Below, in pieces: positions 8,918-15,926 of a DNA stretch of 64,000 nucleotides (positions are counted from its first letter, which is position 1; every line of letters starts with the position of its first letter). The position numbers and the translations under genes were made by a program. This DNA comes from CAYUYV01 sp964522525 (GTDB lineage: Bacteria; Pseudomonadota; Alphaproteobacteria; JAJFIK01), in contig CAZFWG010000016.1 of assembly GCA_964522525.1 (NCBI GenBank), forward strand, positions 1-64,000, in the 5' to 3' direction. The notes under the pieces were generated by a model. The model worked only from the letters and a program-made list of their open reading frames with translations. It did no database searches and was not told the DNA's origin.

Positions 8918-9946
8918 TCACCGGGCCTCGAGATCCTCCACCGGGGCCTCGAAGGGATCGGGACGGTCCCGCAGGGCTTCTTCAGAGGTGTAGGGTCCCG
9001 CCAGGCCCCGAGCGCGGCGCTCCAGGTCGCGGTCTTCGTGCCAGCGATTGGGATCGGCTCGCTCCAGCGCCTTGGCGTCCGCAAGTTCGGCCAGGGTCAT
9101 GCCATCCGCATCCGGACGCTCGAAACAAAGGGCGGGACCCACGCTGTAGAGACGGGAAATCATGTCCAGGACCGCCCGTTCGATCACGGAGCGTACCGCA
9201 TATTGGATGGGCTCAAGGGCGCTTGTCCCGGCGGAGACGTCAAAGACGGCGCTGCCGAAGAAATCGAACACGCCGGCGCTGACTTCCCGGCCCACAATCT
9301 GTTTCTGATAGGCGACCGTGTCGACCACGAGCAGGGATTTGGTGTCAACCAGACGCAGATCGAGGCTGATATCCATCACATAGGCATTGGCATTGAGAAA
9401 ACCGCGGGGGCTCGTGGTCGAGGTGCCCGCCCCGAAACCATCAACGCCGCTGGAGCGGATATTGTAGTTCAGTTCCGTGATGCCGCCGACCAGGAAGAAG
9501 TCACTGCCCTCGACGGTCCCGGCCCGGAGCTTCCGGAATGTATCATCCCGGTCACCGATCAGTTTGTTGTTGGTGAAACGAAGCTCAAGCTCGGAAACAC
9601 TCGTGTCGAAGCGCTCCACAAGGATGATCCCGGCCTTGGACAGCGCGGACATCGCCATGAGGGAGGCGCCTTGCGTCACCTTGAAGCCGCCTTGAAACTC
9701 CTGCTTGCCCGTGAAATCCGAGATCCGGCCGACCGCGATCCGCGCACGGTTCACCGTGCCGCCCCGCAGATACTGTCCGACACAGGACAAGCCTTGTGAA
9801 TAGGGCGTGTCGCGGCTGCTGACCGTCGATGATCCGATCGGTTTGGCATAGAGCCCTGTCTTCGAGTCGGCGCCGACATAGGAATTCACCGTGCCGCATG
9901 CCGTAAGGGCCATGAACATCAGTGGAGCAATGGATTTAATGGACAT
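8918..9946 (-). CDS. hfaB: CsgG/HfaB-family outer-membrane lipoprotein
   Basis: This is a CsgG-like curli/holdfast-anchor secretion lipoprotein. CsgG proteins form an outer-membrane pore that exports amyloid-like subunits; HfaB is the Caulobacter homologue needed to anchor the holdfast. The ATG at 9946 gives a lipoprotein signal peptide with lipobox ALTAC and follows GGGAG; the frame opens at 9973, overlapping the stop of the previous gene. The ARIAVGRISDFTGKQ segment, VERFDTSVSELELRFTNNK and the long beta-rich region matching NANAYVMDISLDLRLVDTKSLLVVDTVAYQK fit the CsgG fold. The C-terminal 60 residues are charged and probably disordered. It follows an HfaA-like gene in the same operon, which supports the holdfast-type assignment. 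Confidence 0.8.
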   Translation of the reverse strand: MSIKSIAPLMFMALTACGTVNSYVGADSKTGLYAKPIGSSTVSSRDTPYSQGLSCVGQYLRGGTVNRARIAVGRISDFTGKQEFQGGFKVTQGASLMAMSALSKAGIILVERFDTSVSELELRFTNNKLIGDRDDTFRKLRAGTVEGSDFFLVGGITELNYNIRSSGVDGFGAGTSTTSPRGFLNANAYVMDISLDLRLVDTKSLLVVDTVAYQKQIVGREVSAGVFDFFGSAVFDVSAGTSALEPIQYAVRSVIERAVLDMISRLYSVGPALCFERPDADGMTLAELADAKALERADPNRWHEDRDLERRARGLAGPYTSEEALRDRPDPFEAPVEDLEAR

Positions 9947-9972
9947 CACCAGATCTCCCGGTTTCGTGATCA

Positions 9973-10452
9973 TCAGCGGTCGGCGGAAATCTTGGCCGAC
10001 ACATCTCCGTTATTGACCTGCTCGGCGTCCACGATCACGGTATTGCCTGATCCTTCCACAGTAATGTTAAGAAGGTTGCCAATCGCTGTTGCCGTAAACT
10101 GGTCGCCTGTCGTCCCGCCAAAGCCGATATCCGAGGAAAGAGAGGTGTCGCCGGGACGGGCGGATCCGACACCGCCGGACAGGGCGGCCGGGCGGCCGCC
10201 GATGATGACGGCATTGTTCTCCTCATCCCGGAAGGAGCGCGGGCGGAAGGGGCGGGACTCATCCATGGAGCGCCGGCCAAAGCCGACATTATAGCGATGG
10301 GCGGCCGATGAATGGTGGGGATCCCCACCCACGCCCTGGAACGCCGTCGCGGGAGGCGTATCGAGGACAAGCACGACGCCGAGAGCAGCGCACAGTGCCA
10401 TGCGCATCAGGCCCGCCCGGTTGGGGAACGCGTTTTGGTCACTGGAAACCAT
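9973..10452 (-). CDS. hfaA: HfaA-like holdfast-anchor / curli-like secreted protein
   Basis: This 159-residue exported protein has a signal peptide (basic start, then ALCAALGVVLVL, likely cut after ATA). The mature part is Gly/Asn-rich and ends with ATAIGNLLNITVEGSGNTVIVD and QVNNGD, the pattern I associate with HfaA of Caulobacter, a curli-like subunit of the holdfast anchor. The ribosome site AGGAGGAG lies just upstream of the ATG at 10452. It is immediately followed by the CsgG-type gene, the same order as hfaA-hfaB. The terminal motif AxAIGNxLNI is also present four times in the divergently encoded protein at 10864-11514, suggesting the two proteins act together. The subfamily name is from memory of sequence pattern, not a search. 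Confidence 0.7.
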   Translation of the reverse strand: MVSSDQNAFPNRAGLMRMALCAALGVVLVLDTPPATAFQGVGGDPHHSSAAHRYNVGFGRRSMDESRPFRPRSFRDEENNAVIIGGRPAALSGGVGSARPGDTSLSSDIGFGGTTGDQFTATAIGNLLNITVEGSGNTVIVDAEQVNNGDVSAKISADR

Positions 10453-10545
10453 GGGATACTCCTCCTGTCTTGGCGATCAGGGGAGCAAGGGCGAGGCCAA
10501 CCCGCCCGTCGTCAAAATGAACCGGAACGGATATGCCTTTGGTCA

Positions 10546-10603
10546 TTAAGGGAACATTTACCCTGACGGAACTGTCTCGGTAAGGAGCACATTAACCTTA
10601 ACC
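10546..10603 (-). promoter_or_regulatory. CtrA-like sites in the divergent hfa-like promoter region
   Basis: The 411-base region between the HfaA-like gene and the divergent repeat-protein gene holds TTAA-N7-TTTA at 10546-10560, one base off the CtrA box TTAA-N7-TTAA. A tandem TTAACCTTAACC lies at 10592-10603. CtrA controls many cell-cycle and surface genes in alphaproteobacteria. The rest of the interval shows no convincing gene: the short open frames there lack ribosome sites. Confidence 0.35.
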
Positions 10604-10863
10604 TTTGTTTGGCACCCGTCCTTCAGGGGAATCGAACCGGCCGTCGTAGCGTGCCGCGGAGGCTCTTTGCCGAAATAGCCGAATCCCGGCGCGGCCTGGT
10701 CCTTCCGGGCGGCGATGATCGCGGACGGAGACTGCCCGAGCCCGTTCGCTCGCCCCTCATTCATCAAGACACGGATCTCTGGCACAGGCGTTGCTCCTTC
10801 CCGTTCACACCCCTCGAGGGTGATCCGATTGTCGACACCACGCCTGGTTCAATGGAGTTTATG

Positions 10864-11514
10864 ATGCGCCTGACACTCTCTTCCGCTCTCGCCGCCCTCA
10901 CGGTCAGCCTGGTTCCGGTTCAAGGCTTCGCCGGTGACCTGAATGACATTGATACCATTCAGTATAATGATGGTACCATCTTCTCCGACCTTGATATCGA
11001 GGTCGAAGAGGTGGACGGGGACCTCGAAGCCACCTCCGCCGCGATCGCCAACTCCTTTTCCGCCGAGCTGGGCGGCGACAGCCGGATCGATATCGAACAA
11101 CGCGCGATCAGCGAAGTGGTCGGCGTTCTTTATGTCGATGCCGATGACATCAGCGACGATGTGGACCTGACGGTTGCGGCGATCGCCAACTCCGCGTCGG
11201 TGCGGGTCGAAAAAGCTGATTTCGCCAATGTGGTCAGCAGCCAGAAGCGGGGTGAAGCGACGGATCCCTTCGCTGAGCTGACCTTCCACGGGTCGGATCT
11301 GGACCGGGTCGACACGACCGCGGCCGCCATCGCCAACTCCCTGAGCGTGACGACGCTGCCCTCCGGTCTTGAAACGCGGGTCAAGTCCTTTCAGTCCAAC
11401 CGGGCCAATGTTTCCGCCCAGGCCGAGCTGAACCTCTACAATACGGAATCCGTCACGGCCACGGCGGCAGCCCTCGGGAACAGCCTGTCCATCAATAATC
11501 TGTCATCGAACTAA
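10864..11514 (+). CDS. Secreted four-repeat protein, HfaD-like candidate
   Basis: This 216-residue exported protein begins with a signal peptide (MRLTLSSALAALTVSLVPVQGFA) and is acidic afterwards. Four spaced copies of one motif occur: ATSAAIANSFSAE, LTVAAIANSASVR, DTTAAAIANSLSV and ATAAALGNSLSIN, roughly 45-60 residues apart, each followed by a polar stretch. The same motif ends the HfaA-like protein encoded divergently. Such AxAxGN/AN repeats resemble those in holdfast-anchor proteins, which suggests a role as HfaD-like anchor or curli-like fibre exported by the CsgG-type pore. I chose the ATG at 10864 because GGAG lies 6 bases upstream; ATGs at 10852 and 10861 are in frame. The function is inferred. 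Confidence 0.6.
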   Translation: MRLTLSSALAALTVSLVPVQGFAGDLNDIDTIQYNDGTIFSDLDIEVEEVDGDLEATSAAIANSFSAELGGDSRIDIEQRAISEVVGVLYVDADDISDDVDLTVAAIANSASVRVEKADFANVVSSQKRGEATDPFAELTFHGSDLDRVDTTAAAIANSLSVTTLPSGLETRVKSFQSNRANVSAQAELNLYNTESVTATAAALGNSLSINNLSSN

Positions 11515-11640
11515 AAGTCTGGTGGGTCCATGGGTCGCCCGGCGATCCATGGACCGTCTCATCCTCACCATGAGCCGACGTCGGGCCCGCTTGCAATGAT
11601 GCCTCGACGATCCATTCGGCAGCTTAAGGAGGTTTCCGCT

Positions 11641-11865
11641 ATGCTTCGCAATGTCGTGCTTGGCGTTTTCGTCATTGTCGGGCTTTTCGCCGCGTCGGTC
11701 CTCTTTGATCACCCCCATGCCAATGCGACGGGCCAGGGTCTCCAAACGGTTGCACTGATCCCTTCGGATCCCGAATTCCTATCGGTTTGGCACGCGGATG
11801 GTGGTCGTCTGCGCCGCTGCACCCTGTCGGGTACCCATGATTATGTGTGTGGTCCCTGGCGCTAG
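11641..11865 (+). CDS. Small exported hypothetical protein
   Basis: This 74-residue protein of unknown function starts at an ATG preceded by a strong ribosome site (TAAGGAGGT, 7 bases away), the clearest evidence that it is real. It opens with a hydrophobic segment (VVLGVFVIVGLFAASVLF) that could be a signal peptide or membrane anchor, and it has two cysteines near the C terminus (RRCTLSGTHDYVCGPWR). It lies about 125 bases downstream of the repeat protein and is followed by a terminator-like palindrome, so it may be the last gene of that unit. I do not recognise the family. Confidence 0.6.
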   Translation: MLRNVVLGVFVIVGLFAASVLFDHPHANATGQGLQTVALIPSDPEFLSVWHADGGRLRRCTLSGTHDYVCGPWR

Positions 11866-11950
11866 ACCCATGCATCATCTCATTGTCTTTCCGTCGCGTC
11901 GTATGTCACGGGGCGGAGAGGCGGTGATTGTCGTCGTGGATGTAGCTCGA

Positions 11951-11973
11951 GGAGACGGCCGTCTCCCGGGCTT
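11951..11973 (+). terminator. Palindrome with T-run, candidate terminator
   Basis: GGAGACGGCCGTCTCC (11951-11966) is a perfect 16-bp palindrome. It is followed by CGGGC and then TTTT, about 85 bases after the small exported gene. This is consistent with a weak Rho-independent terminator, although the T-run is only four bases long. Confidence 0.4.
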
Positions 11974-12013
11974 TTGGGGTGTGTGCCCGGTGTTCTGGTT
12001 TTTCGTCACCGGG

Positions 12014-12039
12014 CTTCGCTTTTCTACTTAAAAGCGAAG
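12014..12039. repeat. Perfect 10-bp inverted repeat
   Basis: CTTCGCTTTT and AAAAGCGAAG are exact reverse complements separated by CTACTT. The repeat sits in an AT-rich stretch of the 345-base gap before the hybrid kinase gene. It could be a terminator stem or a regulator site. No gene in the gap is supported. Confidence 0.6.
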
Positions 12040-12210
12040 GTATACACTTTTAGATTTAATCATCGCGCCAGACTTTCACCAATGAGTGTATGTAAGAGGT
12101 CGATACGCCAGTTTGTGGTGTTGCCTCTTTTGGGACGCGTTATAGATAATCGTTACAGCGGACTAGAGCGCTTGCGATAGACGCGGCAACACCATCGGTT
12201 GGAGTCACGG

Positions 12211-14370
12211 ATGGGGCAGGCAATACAAGAACCGCATGATGAAACAATGCGGCTCCAGGCGCTCCAGAGGCTCGGGATCCTGGATACACCGGAAACGGAG
12301 AGTTTCGACCGGCTCACCGCGCTTGCGGCAAGTCTTTTCAGCGCACCGATCGCGTTGGTCAGTCTCCTAGACGCGGAGCGCCAGTGGTTCAAATCGCGCC
12401 ACGGTTTTGAGCTGCGCGAAACGCCGAGGACCTGGGCGTTCTGTGCCCATACCATTCTCCAGCGCGACATCTTCATGATTGCGGACACGACAAATGATTC
12501 CCGCTTCGCGGCGAATCCCCTGGTCGTCGGCCCCCCCCATGTGCGCACCTATGTCGGCGCGCCCCTGGTGACGCCCGATGGGCACACGCTGGGCGCCCTC
12601 TGTCTCTGGTTCGACGAGGCAACCTCTTTCAACACAGATCAGCAGCAACAACTGGCCCAGTTCGCGCAGGTCGTGGTCGGTGAGATTGAGCGTTGGCAAA
12701 GTGATCTTTCCCTGAAAGAGACGAGCGCCCAATTGGCCGCCGTTCAGGAATCCGAGGCCCAAACCCGCCGACGCCTTCAGGAAAGCGAGGAACGCCTGCG
12801 GCTCGCCACCGAAGCATCGGGCATTGGAATCTGGGATTGGGATATTGCGTCCGATCGCGTCAGCGATACGGACACATTGCTGCGTCAGCTCGGCTATGAC
12901 CCGGCACAGTTGCCGGAAGATTTTCGGCCCCATGAAGTCCTGATCCATCCCGATGACAAGGCCTCTGCGGACGCGGCCATGCGGGACTATCTGATGCGTG
13001 TGATCCCGGAATATCGCTGTGAGTTCCGCTTGCGCGCGCGCGACGGGAGCTATCGCTGGATACTGGCGCAAGGCCGGGTCACGGAGCGGACCCAGAGGGA
13101 CATGCCGCGGCGCTTTGTCGGCACCCATATGGATGTGACGCCTCTGGTTGAGATCAAGGAGGAAATGGCGCGCACGGCAAAAGAAGCCCAGGCCGCGAAC
13201 AGGGCCAAGTCTGATCTCCTGGCCAATATGAGTCACGAGTTGCGCACCCCCTTGAACGGTGTTCTCGGCATGGCTCAGGTTTTGCTCACGGATGAAACGC
13301 TGGGGCCCGTCCAGAAAGACTATCTGAACGTCATCAAAGATTCAGGCCGCACCCTGCTCACGCTGGTTAACGACATCCTGGATATTTCCCTGATCGAGAC
13401 GGGCGGGTTGAAGCTCGAACACCAGCCCCTTGATCTGATCGACATGATGAACCGGGCTTCGGCCTTGTGGCGCCCGATCGCTGCTGCCAAGGGGCTGGCT
13501 CTGACCCTCGATTTGGCGGGCATCACTCAGCCCCTGGTGACGGGGGACGAGGAACGGATCCGCCAGGTTCTGATGAATATCGTCAGTAACGCGATAAAAT
13601 TCACGCTCCGCGGTTCGATCACGGTCGCGGTCAGCCAGGATGACGGCGCCGATGGGCGCATCGATTGCACCTTCTCCGTCACCGATACGGGCATCGGCGT
13701 GGCGCCGGAGGATCAGGAACGCCTGTTCAGGAAGTTCGAGCAGGTGGACATGTCCCACACCCGCAGTTTTGGCGGCAGCGGCCTCGGTCTCGCCATTGCC
13801 AAGGGCATCGTCGAAGCCCTCGAAGGGGATATTGGTCTGGATAGCGAAGTGGGCCGGGGATCCACATTCTGGTTCACCTTACCGCTTCCCCTGGCCGAGG
13901 AGGAGGACGATCCAGTCATCCACGCGGACAACCTGCCGGACACCTCCCGCCAGAACCGGAACTTGCGCATTCTTGTGGCCGAAGACGCGCCCGACAATCT
14001 GGCGGTGGTCCGGGCGGTGCTCTATGCCATCTATGGCAAGGGGCGGGTGGACATCACGGCCGTATCAACCGGCATCGAGGCCGTCGGTGCCGTGATCGAT
14101 GAGGAATATGACCTGGTGCTGATGGATGTGCGCATGCCCGGCATGGATGGCCTTGAGGCGACACGCCGGATCCGGGCCCTTGCCGGCGCGAAAAGCCGCA
14201 TTCCGATCATCGCGATCACGGCCCATGCCATGAAGGGCGACAAAGAGAAATATCTCCGTGGGGGAATGACCGACTATATCGCCAAGCCGATCGACGCGAA
14301 GATCCTGATCGAAAAGATCGAGACTCACACCTTGAAGGTGGCGCGTCCCGACACCCCCAAAGCGGATTGA
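12211..14370 (+). CDS. GAF-PAS hybrid sensor histidine kinase with receiver domain
   Basis: This 719-residue cytoplasmic signalling protein has no membrane segment. An N-terminal GAF domain (residues about 20-155, with AFCAHTILQRDIFMI and VGAPLVTPDG) is followed by a PAS/PAC domain (about 195-310). Next come a HisKA domain with SHELRTPLNG (phospho-accepting His342), an HATPase domain with NIVSNAIKFT, DTGIGV and GSGLGLAI, and a receiver domain with VLMDVRMPGMDG (Asp639) and KPID. It probably autophosphorylates in response to a soluble or redox/light cue and relays phosphate internally. The ATG at 12211 is preferred, with GGAG 6 bases upstream. No cognate response regulator is adjacent. Its position between the Hfa-like genes and the type I secretion operon makes a role in attachment possible but unproven. 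Confidence 0.9.
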   Translation: MGQAIQEPHDETMRLQALQRLGILDTPETESFDRLTALAASLFSAPIALVSLLDAERQWFKSRHGFELRETPRTWAFCAHTILQRDIFMIADTTNDSRFAANPLVVGPPHVRTYVGAPLVTPDGHTLGALCLWFDEATSFNTDQQQQLAQFAQVVVGEIERWQSDLSLKETSAQLAAVQESEAQTRRRLQESEERLRLATEASGIGIWDWDIASDRVSDTDTLLRQLGYDPAQLPEDFRPHEVLIHPDDKASADAAMRDYLMRVIPEYRCEFRLRARDGSYRWILAQGRVTERTQRDMPRRFVGTHMDVTPLVEIKEEMARTAKEAQAANRAKSDLLANMSHELRTPLNGVLGMAQVLLTDETLGPVQKDYLNVIKDSGRTLLTLVNDILDISLIETGGLKLEHQPLDLIDMMNRASALWRPIAAAKGLALTLDLAGITQPLVTGDEERIRQVLMNIVSNAIKFTLRGSITVAVSQDDGADGRIDCTFSVTDTGIGVAPEDQERLFRKFEQVDMSHTRSFGGSGLGLAIAKGIVEALEGDIGLDSEVGRGSTFWFTLPLPLAEEEDDPVIHADNLPDTSRQNRNLRILVAEDAPDNLAVVRAVLYAIYGKGRVDITAVSTGIEAVGAVIDEEYDLVLMDVRMPGMDGLEATRRIRALAGAKSRIPIIAITAHAMKGDKEKYLRGGMTDYIAKPIDAKILIEKIETHTLKVARPDTPKAD

Positions 14371-14447
14371 CCCTGTCGCTTGAAGCGCGATCAAAGGGGG
14401 CACGAATGCCACTTGTTAGGGCCCTTGATTGAGCCTGCGATAGTGGA

Positions 14448-15926
14448 CTATTGCTCCCGGAAGGCCATGGACCATCCCCTTGAAATGGGCCTCAGGAGAT
14501 AGGACAAGAGGGTACGGGTGCCGTTCTTGATGTCGGCCTCCACCGTCATGCCGGGAAGCAGGCGCGCCCCGATTTCCTCCGGACCAAAATATTCCTTTTC
14601 AAGAGAAATGAGCGCCTTGTAGTAGGGCTGACCGTCTTCGCTCGCGGCCGTGGTGGGCGAAATCTCCTCCACCCGGCCCGGCACGAAGCCGTATTTGGCA
14701 TGATCATAGGCGCCGACGCGGATGGAGGCTGGCTGACCCCGGATCACCCGCCCGATATCGCTGGGCCGGACGCGGGCGGCGACCAGGAGTTTTCTGCCCG
14801 TGGGAACCAGCCGCATGATGGGATCGCCCGGGGCCACGACGGCGTTCACCGCCCGCAGGGTCATTTCCGTGACGACGCCATCGACCGGCGCCGTGATGGT
14901 GAGGCGGTCGAGCCGGTCCCGAACACCGGCGATCAGGGCATCGACTTCGGCCAGTTGGGTGGTCAAAGTCGATGTTGTTTCGAGGGCGGAGGATCGTATC
15001 TCAGCATCGAATTCCGCCGCTTCTCCCTGCGCCGACGCGAGTTCCCGTCGTGTCACATCGAGCTGTGTCGAAAGGCGCACGACCTCGCGAGCCGCGTCGA
15101 GCCGGGCGCGCCGCGCCAGGACAAGGCGTTCCCGGGTGGTGAGTTTTCGACTGAAGAGGTCTCGGACGGTTGTTTCGTCCTCGGTATAGGCCTTTTCCGC
15201 CATTCGTGCGGCGTCGAGCTGATCCGATAGGGCCTCGATCCGCGCCCTTATTTCCTCGATCCGGTACTGAAGCGTCGCGCGGCGGGCATCATTATGGGCG
15301 CTCTTGGCCACGAAATAGGCCTTTTGCTCTGCCTGCTGATCAGGATCGGTAGTCTGATCAAACTCCGGTATATCCGTATCTTGAATGGCCCGTTCCCGAT
15401 TGATCGACAGACGCAAGGCATCCCGTCGCGCGACGAGCTGCGCTAGTTCCGAGTAAACGCTTGCCTGGGCCAAGCGGACGAGCGGGGTCCCCGCCTTCAC
15501 GAAGTCATTGTTGTGGACAAAGATCTTTTCGACCAGTCCTCCTTCGAAATGCTGGATCGCGACCACATCGCCGGCCGGCACGATGTGTCCCGGTGCGCGG
15601 GCCACTTCTTCAAGTGACGTCACCGATGCCCAGACAATCGCCAAGACGATCAGGGAAGCCAGCCCGTAGACCATTCGTGAAAGACGGATGGGCGGCGGAC
15701 CCTCTTCGAGTTCCAGACTGAGCATCAAGTCGTCCGTGTTGGGAAAACGCTTGATCTTGCGAAATCTGAGCACGGGCAGCTTGAGTCCATTGAATTCCAT
15801 GTTGGGGAGGTGCCCCATCTCGCGAAGTCTGAACAAACGCGATTTTATCCCATTGAGCGCCATGCTGAAGAAATGCGGGATCTTACGAAAATCGAATATG
15901 GGCAGCTTGATTCCCTTGAATTGCAT
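14448..15926 (-). CDS. HlyD-family type I secretion adaptor with tandem N-terminal repeats
   Basis: This is a membrane fusion protein that links an inner-membrane ABC exporter to an outer-membrane channel. After an unusual 75-residue cytoplasmic head there is one transmembrane helix (MVYGLASLIVLAIVWASV). A half-lipoyl region follows (ARAPGHIVPAGDVVAIQHFEGGLVEKIFV), then a long coiled-coil hairpin and a second lipoyl/beta-barrel part (ITAPVDGVVTEM, ARVRPSDIGRVIRGQPASIRVGAYD). The C terminus is LLSYLLRPI-like. The head is three 21-residue tandem repeats, not usual for HlyD. The start overlaps the upstream ABC gene stop by one base, so the operon is translationally coupled. No TolC-type gene is in the window. 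Confidence 0.9.
   Translation of the reverse strand: MQFKGIKLPIFDFRKIPHFFSMALNGIKSRLFRLREMGHLPNMEFNGLKLPVLRFRKIKRFPNTDDLMLSLELEEGPPPIRLSRMVYGLASLIVLAIVWASVTSLEEVARAPGHIVPAGDVVAIQHFEGGLVEKIFVHNNDFVKAGTPLVRLAQASVYSELAQLVARRDALRLSINRERAIQDTDIPEFDQTTDPDQQAEQKAYFVAKSAHNDARRATLQYRIEEIRARIEALSDQLDAARMAEKAYTEDETTVRDLFSRKLTTRERLVLARRARLDAAREVVRLSTQLDVTRRELASAQGEAAEFDAEIRSSALETTSTLTTQLAEVDALIAGVRDRLDRLTITAPVDGVVTEMTLRAVNAVVAPGDPIMRLVPTGRKLLVAARVRPSDIGRVIRGQPASIRVGAYDHAKYGFVPGRVEEISPTTAASEDGQPYYKALISLEKEYFGPEEIGARLLPGMTVEADIKNGTRTLLSYLLRPISRGWSMAFREQ
15738..15926 (-). repeat. Three tandem 63-bp / 21-residue coding repeats
   Basis: The first 63 residues of the HlyD adaptor are three diverged copies of a 21-residue unit, at 15926-15864, 15863-15801 and 15800-15738. 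Each begins with Met and follows M-x-[FL]-[KN]-G-[IL]-K-x-x-[ILV]-[FL]-x-[FL]-R-[KE]-[IM]. Units 1 and 3 are most alike (GIKLPIFDFRKI and GLKLPVLRFRKI); unit 2 has GIKSRLFRLREM. All lie before the membrane helix, on the cytoplasmic side. Confidence 0.9.

Noticed and set aside
10558..10785. 75-codon minus-strand open frame in the hfa-like divergent region
   Set aside because: No ribosome site and no recognisable features; overlaps CtrA-like sites and likely promoters.
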